From positions 2,666,001 to 2,730,000 of the forward strand of contig CM056878.1 of the NCBI GenBank assembly GCA_029876055.1: a DNA stretch of 64,000 nt, in the 5' to 3' direction. Within the stretch, counting starts at the first letter, position 1; every line of letters starts with the position of its first letter. Under the pieces are notes generated by a model, which searched no databases, had not been told where the DNA came from, and saw only the letters and a list, made by a program, of their open reading frames with translations. Source of the stretch: Madurella fahalii. Lineage: Eukaryota; Ascomycota; Sordariomycetes; Sordariales. A program made the position numbers and the translations under genes. Positions 55,109-64,000 of the stretch are shown piece after piece.

Positions 55109-56973
55109 TTACTTTGCATCTTTTGGCGGATCCTCGGACTCGTCCAGACTCACCTCGGGCGAGTCATCGATCGAGCTCGGCTCCTCCTCTACGACCCCCT
55201 GAATCAGCGTTGGGGTAAAGCCAGTATCTCCATCCTCTTGCGGCGCGAGGTCATGACCCTGGCCGCTGTTGCTAGCAGAAATTCCCACCGCAGGAGTGCC
55301 GCCCTCGGCGATCTTGGCAATCGTCGCGCCCACGATTTTCTCAGTCTCGCTGACCTTTCCGGAGATGGCGGCTGCATCACCCTCGACGCCAATGGCGCTG
55401 TCTTTGTTGTTTTGGTGCTCTAAGAGACCCTGCTTGTCGAGGCGGATAATCATACAAGACAGGTTGTCGGTACTAAAGCGGGAGAGAGCATGGTCGACGA
55501 GCAATTTGGCCGCCGCCACGGGATCCTGTATGTTACGAACAAGGTCCACGGCGTCCTGGTCAGAGCAAACGTCCCAGAGCTAGCACAACCGGTCAGCCAT
55601 ACTCTGCTCTCAGCAACCCGGCCACCTTGTACTTACCCCATCGCAAGCGATAATGATGAACTCATCCAAGTCGGGCTGAATGACGGTCTCAGTGGTATAG
55701 GGATGACCAGTTACGAGGTCTTTCATGTATGTGTCACCAAGAGCCCGGGTGACGGCAAGCACGCCGTTAACACGATTGTTGAGTATCAGACCGCCAGCGT
55801 TCGCGATCCGCTTGCCCTCGTTCTCATCACTGCCTTTGTGGTCGTATGACAGGCGCAAAGCCTCCCCCGGCGGCAGAGGATGATCCGGGCATCTCCAACA
55901 TTAGCCGTATACAGGACACGCTGCCTCGTCGCCGTGCTTTTTAGCCTCGCGTGAGCAGCTTCCGGAGGCCCCAACGACGAATTCTCGCCCAGCTTCCCCT
56001 CATCCGACTTGGAAGCCTCCTCCGCTGCCTTGGCAAGAGCGGGCGCGATGGCCTGGGATCCAGTCGCCGACAGGCTGCTTGGAACCCTGTCCTCCCAGCG
56101 GAGCACGGCGATGGCAGCCGTGCAGCCACTATTTTTCAGGGGTAACTTCTCCAGCTGCGCATCGACGGCGGTAAAAGTCTGGTCGAGTAATTCGGGTATG
56201 GGAGAGTTTGGGTTTTTTCTGATCATCTCCTCGAGTATTATGTGTAGCTTCTTCCCGCACCAATCCGCGGCAAAGGTGCCTGCATGTCCGTCAAAGATGG
56301 CGAAATACCCGTTATCGGTCTCAATCATGTCCTGGCCCTGGGCTCCGCCTCCTCCGTCGTCGGCCGATTTTGTCTGCTTCTGACTCCCACCCTCCGCCCC
56401 AAGCGCAGGGGCCGGGGTGTGCAAGAAGTTGTAGAGGAAGGCGTGGGTGTCCTCCATGGTGCGCCTGCACTTCTTGTTCCGGTCCTCCCATACGCCGACT
56501 CGGAAGGTTGATCGGGGGCCGGGGAGCGACTCGCCAGCGGCATTGTTGTGCTGGCCTTGGGGTACGGCAAGAGCCTGGTCCTGCTTGCCGAGCTTTTGCA
56601 GGGGAGTCTGGTTAGACGACTTTGAGTCAGCACCCAGATCGCTGTTGGCACGGCCGCCGACTTGAGTGAAGAGGGTGTTTTTTGCTTGGGCTATCAGGCT
56701 GCTGGCTCGACCGCTCACCCCGCTGCTCCGTCGCTTCTTCTGCTCTGCGGAACTGCCCGCACTTGGCGGGCTGCCATTGCCGCTCCGTTTCTCGCCGCTC
56801 CCGGCCTGGTCGGTAGTCTTGGCCGGCGATGGAGAACTGCGGCCGGCCGTGCCAGCGTCCTCGTCGGGGGACGGCGACTTGCTGCCAGCTTTGTCCTTCT
56901 GACCGCTTCCTGAATCGGACACGGAGCCAGTTTCGGGTTTGGAGCTCGCCGAGCTTGAACTGCCACCGAACAT
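55109..56973 (-). CDS. PTC1: PTC1-type protein phosphatase 2C, one-base frame break
   Basis: A Mg/Mn-dependent Ser/Thr phosphatase that damps MAP-kinase pathways. Exons on the minus strand: 56973-55637 and 55579-55109 (57-bp intron, ACDG|LWDVCSD), about 601 residues if the break is ignored. Metal-site and PP2C motifs are in order: [97 protein letters not shown] and [11 protein letters not shown]. The N-terminal 150 residues are Ser/Gly-rich, and the C-terminus is acidic. At 55864-55868 a C5 run (G5 in sense) is one base too short: the frame shifts between CRRG and LRLSYDHKG. Because both sides are perfectly conserved, this looks like an assembly error. Confidence 0.9.
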
Positions 56974-58566
56974 CCTATTCAGCAGACCTCCTTGGGAGGA
57001 GAGACTGCGTCGCTTGTTGCCTGCCAGGTTGGTTGGGTGACGAAATGAAGAGGGAAAAGAGGAGGACGAGAGGATCGAGGAGCTTGTACAAGGCAATCGC
57101 GGAAAGAGTGAGTTTGACAAGCAGCGGCGCGGGAAGTGGGATTGTTAGAAAGCCCAGGCCCGACCAAAGACTAACTTTCCGGTCGCACGGTCCACGTCGC
57201 TGAGGGTGGTTGTGACGGCAAAGAAGTGAGGATAAAGCGCAATACGCTTCCTTTAAAGGAAATTGACACCGGGATATTCTGGTTCCAATGGCCAACACAA
57301 CTGTATCGTTGCTGGTGGGTTGGTGCCTGTTTTAAGCTGAGGGGTCTTGTGATGCACGGGGATGATGTAATACCCCGAGTTGCAACACACAAAAATCGTG
57401 CGCACAATGCGGTTGAATGGGAACGAGCAGTCAGAGTGCGATGACGGCAAAGGACCAAGGTCGTGTCCAGAGCAAAAACAGTAAAGTAGGTTAGATAGAG
57501 CTGCTCGCAGCCTGACGGCACCGCGATCCCCAACGAGCGAGCTAAGTAGGGGCCTAGGCCTGAGTTGCGGCGTGTGGTGCGGCTTGCTCCAGGAGGGCGG
57601 GAGGGCGGCAGGGCACCTCAGTGGGGCGCTATGGACAACTCCGCTGGGTGCAAAAGCACCCGACCCCACGCTGGGCACCTCACAGGGCAGGGCAGTCACA
57701 ACCAAGACGGGAATTCAATGAGACCGGACAGCACAGGTGGGGTTTTATTAAGCGTGCATGTCCCAGGGTCCTCCAAAACGGAGATCCATTAGGTTCGCGA
57801 TCCAGCCACATCTCCAGAGTGCTCTGAAACAGTAAATCTTGGATCGGTCGGTAAGAGTGGAATTTTCTCACGGGCTCGCGAGAGACAGTAAATCAACCCG
57901 TCAACCAACGAAGGCGTAGTACGCTGCAGGTTTAGCGCCCTTAAACGAGGCGCAACAACTCGTCAACGCAGCGGACCAACTTCCTCTGCAAGTCGACGCA
58001 AGTTCTAAAAGCTGACTGGCCAGCAACGGCCCGCAAGGGTGTGCCGGCGCTTCAGGCTTTGCAACCCAGGTGCGACTCTAGAACTGGACGGGCAAATGGT
58101 CCCGGCCCAGACAACGCCGCGATGCCCATTCTGCTAGCCCTCACCGGTAGCCATCCTCGCCCACCATGCTCTCATGATCTTCCTTACACGGAATATCTTT
58201 GGCCGCTAGGAACCAATTTGAAACCCAAGAGACCCTGTTACGCCTTGAACGCCCATCAGGCTTGTTCCCTGGTGTCCTTCCACTCTTCCCAACCAACTAT
58301 CACCGGTGACCATCGATGCAGGTAGGGACAATTATACATCCGTCCCAAGACCGAAGGTGGGGTTTAAGATTCGCGTTTTGATTCAAGTTAAGATGCGCCT
58401 CTGCACAGCCAGTTGTCGTTGGCGCGTGTCCCCGAGTCGTCGGAACAGACCCAGAAGCACCATGATATAAAACTCCCTTGCAACACCAGGATCACAACAA
58501 CAAACGATGCCGTACGCGTGCAATCATTATGACAGATGCTCCCTGTTTAAATCGAGGGTATTCCGT
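56974..58566. other. Intergenic PTC1-type promoter and VPS2 3' region
   Basis: About 1.6 kb upstream of the PP2C gene. The frame of the PP2C exon stays open upstream to 57120 but without an ATG. No other gene recognised. Confidence 0.45.
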
Positions 58567-59470
58567 TTATCGCCTGAGGCTGTCAAGCCGTGCCTGGAGG
58601 TCGTCGTCGCCGGGGTCTCCCCCGCCTCCTCCGCCAACTGCTTGAGCGACTTTGGTCTCGGGGACAGTATTCGACTGTAAACCCGAAGGCGTTTCACCGA
58701 GCTAAGAACATGAAAATAAGCAGACGGCTTGGCAGGGAAACTGGGCGTTATGCCTACCGCTTGGTTTAAGTCGACTCCAATCTCTTCCAGGACCTGCTCT
58801 ACTACCTCGTCTCCCTCCTCCTCGACTCCAATGTCCATGGCATCGTCGACCGCATCGTCCATCATCTCCTGTCGCTCCCACATAATATCGTTTTCGCGCT
58901 CGAACTCCATGGCAATGCGTTGGAGTGAGGGAAGGTCCATTGTGCGGTTCATGCTCCCCAGCGCCATTGTTGCGCCCTTCATCGCCTGCATCATTTGCTC
59001 GTTTGTGCGGTATGTCTGGCACCAGAAGCCCTGTCAGAGAGCGAACGCTGGGATTTGGCTAGCTTGGGCGTACCGACCTGGAGACGAAGAGAGATCTTCT
59101 GCAGTTGACTTTTCATCCCGTAAAACTTCTCGATGTATCTAGTTGCCGGCCGTCAGGTGAGGTCAAGGAAGCTAGGTGAGGAGCACTACATACCTTCTAG
59201 TGCGAACCAGATCCTTGGCTTGGATCTTGCAAGCCCCCATTTGACCCTTCTGCGCACTCTGTCGGATTTGCGTTACGAGCGTCTTCTCCTGTTTCTCGAG
59301 CTTAACCCGTTGCTGATCCAGCTCTCTGATAGCCTTGTCGAGCAGTCGTTGGTTCTTGCGCAGACGCTCAGCTGGCGTCATGCGCTTGCCGAAAGCCCAT
59401 TCCACAATCTAGGAACTGTCAGCCTCGGCCTTCTGAGTGCGATCGTGCAATGGGAAAAGCCGACATTCAT
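58567..59470 (-). CDS. VPS2: ESCRT-III subunit VPS2 (CHMP2)
   Basis: A Snf7-family ESCRT-III protein for multivesicular body formation and membrane scission. Five exons on the minus strand give 224 residues: 59470-59465, 59408-59194, 59138-59078, 59015-58758 and 58701-58567. The first coding exon is only six bases (ATG AAT), completing MNIVEWAFGKRMTPAERLRK. The basic helix 1-2 hairpin follows (RELDQQRVKLEKQEK, KGQMGACKIQAKDLVRTRR), then YIEKFYGMKSQLQKISLRLQ, and the acidic helix region (FERENDIMWERQEMMDDAVD). The C-terminus DDDLQARLDSLRR is the MIM1 motif bound by Vps4. The last intron removes a frame that would otherwise end in unrelated sequence. Confidence 0.95.
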
Positions 59471-60168
59471 GTTGACAGTCGGTAATGCAGTGAAGTCGCC
59501 GGAGTCGAACGTCTCTCCAAAGCGAGAGTACAAGGGCAATCAGAAGAGAATTAAACGGATGTTGTTTCGGAGGTTGACAGGCCAGCCGCACTGGAGTGCT
59601 TCGTCAGAGTGTTAAGGCAGAGCTGCCTTGTCAGACACGGCGGCGTTGGACAAGCCACACGAGTGACCGAATACAGTAGCCACAGTAGACTAAGCAGACG
59701 GCGCAAGTGGATGAGGTCATTTGCGGGGATTCAGGACGCGCGCTGTAAACGGAAAATGTGAGCTTGATAAAAAGACAGTATCTAACCGGTCCTGGATGCC
59801 GGACTCAACGTCAACGGCGTCAACCAAGCTAAACATCACGACCAGCGACTAAGAGGTTTTGCATGGAAATTATATCTCTCGCCCTAGCTTCCTGCGTGAT
59901 AAATTTCTTCTCTTTTGTTCTCTTCGTTTTTCCCCTTCCCAAAAATACTGGGCGGACACAGTCAATTTACTGACTTAAATCCCGTCTTGACATAGGCCCC
60001 ACTTGGCGTTCTACGGTGTCGGCTGCACGTGCTCCGAGTGGCTCGAGGGTCTAACCTAATTACTAGAGGTAAATTCTATTCATGGTTCATCATGCAAAGA
60101 AAAACAGCTCGGATCCCGCCATGAGTTGCAATTAGGAATCACTGATACATGCACCCGGATCACCAAAA
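59471..60168. other. Divergent promoter VPS2-FZO1
   Basis: About 700 bp shared between the VPS2 start (minus) and the FZO1 start (plus). T/C-rich stretches near 59900-59940 may mark the FZO1 core promoter. No gene recognised. Confidence 0.5.
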
Positions 60169-63017
60169 ATGAGTCAGGAGTATTTCTCGCCCAAGGGCAA
60201 GAGCGTGCCGCGGTACGACGACGAGGACGCCGAAGCCGAGAGCGCATCAAGTTCAAGCCACCCAGGACCGTCCGTGGCCCCGGTGGCGTCGGATTCGCCC
60301 GCCTATTCGTATATGACTGTCGGCACCGGCTCATCGCAACATGCGGCACGTTTGCAGGCCATGCTCGAACGAGATTCTGGCTACGGCGGCAGCATTGCTA
60401 GTGACGAAGTAAGCTCATCCATGTCCGGGCCCAGCGCTGGAGTGGTTTGGGATCCTGCCATCCATGAAGACAGGCCAATACGTCCACAGGCGTCCTCGTC
60501 GAACCACGTCGCTCCCGACCACCGCTCGCAGGCAGGAACTGTCCATCAGCTCTGGTACAACCAACACCGCGCCACCCTGGGCCGTGCCATTAGCGCCGTC
60601 GTAGAGCTGTTAAAAGAGCTCCAGGAGAAGAACACCGTATGGCCGGCCCACTACCCCTCGGTCCAGCGTGCTGCGCTCGACGCACCCTCACGGCCGGCTT
60701 CGAGGCCCGGACTCCACCAATCATATTCGGTCGCCGGCGACCTCGCAAACGCGCCGTCCTTCTCCGCCCCGGCCCCGCAGCTGCGACGAGCTATGACCTC
60801 CCTCGAAGATGCCGAAGCAGAATCTAGCAGATCCGCTGAGAGCAGGACGGCTCCCGAGCCACGGCTCGTCACGCCCCAGATTGCCCAAGAGTTTTCGGTG
60901 CTGAAGCTTGACCTGAAGCTAGGCGCGTTACACCAGGCCGAGCTTGTGCACTCATTGGAGAAGGGGTCCGTTGCTGCGCTGCTGGATGGGAAGATACAGT
61001 CGAGCATCAAGCACCTGCAATCACTCCGGGAGCGCATCGAGGACACGTCCAGCAAGGTTCTAGTGACGGGAGACTTGAACGCGGGCAAGTCCACCTTCTG
61101 CAACGCATTGTTACGACGGAAGATCCTCCCAGAGGACCAACAGCCCTGCACGAGCATCTTCTGCGAGGTCCTCGACGCGCGCGAGAACTGCGGCATCGAA
61201 GAAGTTCATGCCGTTCACAAGGACGCAATCTACGACCGGCACGATGAATCCACCTACGACGTCTACTCGCTCCAAGAGCTAGAAAATATTGTCGTGGACA
61301 ACACCTTGTATATGCAGTGCAAAGTCTACGTCAGGGACGTACGCACCATTGACGAATCTTTGCTCAACAATGGCGTGGTGGATATCGCCCTCATCGACGC
61401 CCCCGGGCTTAACATGGACACCACCAAAACAACGGCCATCTTTGCGCGGCAGGAGGAGATTGACGTTGTCGTCTTTGTCGTCTCCGCCAGTAACCACTTT
61501 ACCCAGACCTCGACCGAGTTCATTCGAGCTGCCGCCGCCGAGAAAGCCTATCTGTTCATCGTCGTCAACGGCTATGACAACATTAAAGACAAAGGGAGAT
61601 GCCAGAAACTGATCCTCAATCAGATCAGGACCCTCAGTCCCGCTACGTACAAGGAAGCCGCTGAGCTGGTGCATTTTGTATCAAGCGCAGCCATTCCCGT
61701 GGCACCCGCCCCGCCCGGTGGCCCCGGTGGCGGCGGCTCTGGCAGTGCAAGTGGTGGCGGGTTCGACGACGACCCGGGAGATGACGACCCAAAAGGAAAA
61801 GGCAAGAAGAAGGAGATGGTGCGGGACTTCTCTAATCTCGAGCAATCTTTGCGCCGATTTGTCCTCGAGAAGCGCGCGCGCTCCAAACTGGCTCCGGCCA
61901 AGACGTACCTCATGAACATCCTGAACGACGTAAACGTGCTGGCTACCGTCAACGCAGATGTTGCGCAGTCAGAGTTCGATAGGGTGGACAAGGAACTGCG
62001 GGAGATTGAGCCGCAGCTCGAATCTAGCAAGAGGGCGAGGTCCGAGATCAGCGAAAAGATCGACCAGACGATCGAAGAAACCTGCAAAGACGTCTACGAT
62101 TATTCACGCTCGACCATCAACTCGGCAATCGCTCATGTCGGCGACAATAATCTTGGCATTCCGTATCCCGGTTTGTTCAGCGCGTTCCAGTATGCGGATG
62201 ATCTCAAGGAGGCGATGCTCTCGCAGATCGCAGCATCAGTGGTAAAATGCGAGGAATACGCCCGCAACACAACGGTCAGCGGTGTCAACATGATCAAGCA
62301 ACTCGGGATCCTTCATCTGGGGAATGAGTACGAAAATCTTAACTTCAAACCCGATGTCATGTTTCAGACCAAGAAGCATACATTGGCTCGTCATGTTCAT
62401 GTTACCACGGAGTTCTGGGACTTTGTCGACTGGCCCACGCTCCTTCAGAGGGAAGAGAAGGCTGGCATGGCTCTAACAGTGGCTGGCGTCGTCGGTACGG
62501 GAGTGGTTAGCAGTTATGGCCAGATGAACATCGCACTCCGCGCTGCACAGCTTCTAGGGAGCGACAACTTGCGTCCGCTTATCGTCCCCGGTGTGATCGC
62601 AGCAGGTAAGCCGTCTTCCGTCCTGATTAGTCTTCTCCACGTGTAGTGTGCTAACTGACTCTCAAAGCGGTGGCCATGGCCTTTTATATTCTCAACCAAA
62701 TCCCTCACTCACTCCCTCATCGCCTCAGCAGCAAAATCGCAAGCCAACTAGAGGCCATCGATTATGTCCACTCCAACAGCACACGCATCTCCAGCACGGT
62801 GCGCAAGGTCCTACAAATCCCGTCCAACTCGTTGCGAGGTGGTCTCCAACGCTCCGTGGAGCAGCTCGGCACCCGCCGCGATGAGACGGTCAAAGTGCGC
62901 AAGGAGAGCCACGATGCTCTCAGGTACTTCACCAACCTCGTTCAGAAAAGCGCCCACCAACGCCATCAAATCGAAACAGTGGATCTCGACGCACATCCGC
63001 CTGGAGCACATCACTAA
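60169..63017 (+). CDS. FZO1: Mitofusin FZO1
   Basis: A dynamin-family GTPase of the mitochondrial outer membrane that drives mitochondrial fusion. Two exons, 60169-62605 and 62668-63017, join to 928 residues (VIAA|VAMAFYIL). A disordered N-terminus precedes a coiled region and the GTPase domain: G1 LVTGDLNAGKSTFCNALL, G2 region QQPCTSIFCEVLD, G3 IALIDAPGLNMD and G4 FIVVNGYDNIKDKG. A Gly/Asp-rich loop (PPGGPGGGGSGSASGGG) interrupts before the heptad repeat. The two membrane segments near the C-terminus, AGMALTVAGVVGTGVVSSYG and VIAAVAMAFYILNQI, are typical of Fzo1. The C-terminal heptad ends in TVDLDAHPPGAHH. The intron lies in the second membrane segment. Confidence 0.96.
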
Positions 63018-63672
63018 AGGGGCCGGGGGCTTCTGTAAGATACTGCTGCTTCTTGATCGGCGTTTCGGGGGTTGTTAAAAGGTAAACGCGCCGGATGGCC
63101 GGGTGGATCAATTTCGAGGTAGCGTGCTGAGGTTATGACATGTACTGGGGGCATGAAATATTAGTGTGATTTCCCATAGCTCTACTCAACGAGACTCCGC
63201 TCGTTTCTGTTTCCTAAACTAGAACGCCTCGCGGTTATGTGGATAGATAGCAATGAAACTCTATGATATATGAGTTGATAGCCACGTTTGATAACAATGT
63301 GATTCACAACACCATAACAATGATGATAAATAAGGCTACGAGAAATGAAAAGACTAGCTTGCTGTTTAGGCCACAAGGTAGGCGTGATAACCATTATGGG
63401 AAGATGAGTACTTAATCCAAAAATCATTCTAGAGAAACAAACAGGTTAGCCAATTCAGAGGTCCAGGAATTAGGAACCCGGGCAGCGGTCCTTCCACCTC
63501 CGAATAAGAAACCGACAAACACTCGCCCGGGAACGAAGAATCGAGAGATATAGCGGTTCGGGGGATCACAGGTCATGGGATGGTCATAGCATACGGCAAC
63601 GAAAGGAATGGGTTGAACAGAACGTTCGCTCAATATCGGCCTGGTTCACTGGGTAGTTGCAGGTTTTCCCCC
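63018..63672. other. Convergent intergenic FZO1 and deaminase
   Basis: About 650 bp holding only the 3' UTRs of two convergent genes. AT-rich, no further feature. Confidence 0.5.
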
Positions 63673-64000
63673 CTACGCCATCCACAAGATACTCCTAAGC
63701 CTCTGCTTCTCCTGTTCCCCCCAAAGATTACTTCGACCCCTTTCCTGACGAGCGTGCAGATCTGGGCTCGACTCAGCCTAAAGTGCTGCGCAACGAGAGC
63801 GTATTCGTTGGAAAGTGGGCTGCCAAAGATACCCACGTCATCTGTCTGTATTGTGTCTTCAGTTAGAAAGATTCTCTTCCGCTGGTTTGATCTTTTTGGC
63901 CTAGTAACTCACACTCAAGACAACAACGGTCTCACCAACCTGCCACCACTCCCCAAAATGGCTGCGCCCTCATGATCTACGTCAGCAACTCGTACCTCCT
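63673..64000 (-). CDS. Adenosine-deaminase-like protein, 3' part, one-base frame break
   Basis: The C-terminal part of an adenosine/N6-methyl-AMP deaminase-like enzyme (purine salvage), cut by the window edge. Exons on the minus strand: about 63961-63913 (HFGEWWQVGETVVVLS) and 63845-63673, split by a 67-bp intron. Together they give STDDVGIFGSPLSNEYALVA, the family's metal-binding Asp region. It continues ARAQICTLVRKGVEVIFGG in near-consensus form. At 63717-63722 a C6 run seems one base short. With one more base the sense frame ends GEQEKQRLRSILWMA at a TAG, the usual end of the family; without it the frame runs on into unrelated residues. The 5' exons lie outside the window. Confidence 0.8.

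Noticed and set aside
1..64000. tRNA genes, rRNA and CRISPR arrays
   Set aside because: Visual scan found no tRNA-like A and B boxes with a foldable acceptor stem outside coding exons, and no spaced direct repeats; a tRNAscan-type search would settle the tRNA question.

Overview
The window is nuclear DNA of a filamentous ascomycete (Pezizomycotina, most likely Sordariomycetes). Supporting signs: most genes carry several 50-110 bp GT-AG introns with CTAAC-like branch sites, exons are GC-rich, and decayed mobile elements show C-to-T style (RIP-like) nonsense changes. Gene models below were assembled by hand from exon reading frames, with junction phases checked so that each joined CDS is an exact multiple of three, except where a frame break is stated.

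Layout. (1) 1.8-13.8 kb, conserved genes: cytosolic methionyl-tRNA synthetase (+), a metallo-beta-lactamase-fold protein (+), EDC3 (-) and PIF1 helicase (-). A decayed aminoglycoside-phosphotransferase-like (APH) gene fragment and AT-rich DNA lie between. (2) 13.8-21.6 kb, a gene-poor accessory patch: a solo LTR with a 5-bp target duplication, an intact protein-kinase-like gene, a frameshifted gene with a PD-(D/E)xK nuclease-like motif, and a decayed coiled-coil/kinase gene. (3) 22.1-40.1 kb, an accessory oxidative-metabolism block: two cytochrome P450s, a 14-TM MFS transporter, a PTH11/rhodopsin-type membrane protein, a BBE-type FAD oxidase and a secreted FAD amine-oxidase-like enzyme. It is interspersed with a Tc1/mariner transposase relic, an ankyrin-like relic and an internally deleted pogo/Fot-like transposon with 52-bp terminal repeats. 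No PKS, NRPS, terpene synthase or prenyltransferase core gene is visible. (4) 42.5-64.0 kb, conserved cell-biology genes: Na+/H+ antiporter NHA1 (+), TOM22 (+), a large ADF-domain protein (-), PTC1-type PP2C (-), ESCRT-III VPS2 (-), mitofusin FZO1 (+) and the 3' end of an adenosine-deaminase-like gene (-).

How the genes relate. The two ends are ordinary housekeeping DNA: translation, mRNA decapping, helicase, mitochondrial import and fusion, ESCRT, ion transport. The middle is typical fungal accessory sequence in which transposons and degenerate paralogues flank a redox/transport gene set that could tailor or detoxify a small molecule. Two conserved genes (PTC1 type and the deaminase) are broken by one missing base in a C/G run. 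This looks more like assembly error than biology and should be kept in mind for the third such break, in the nuclease-like gene.
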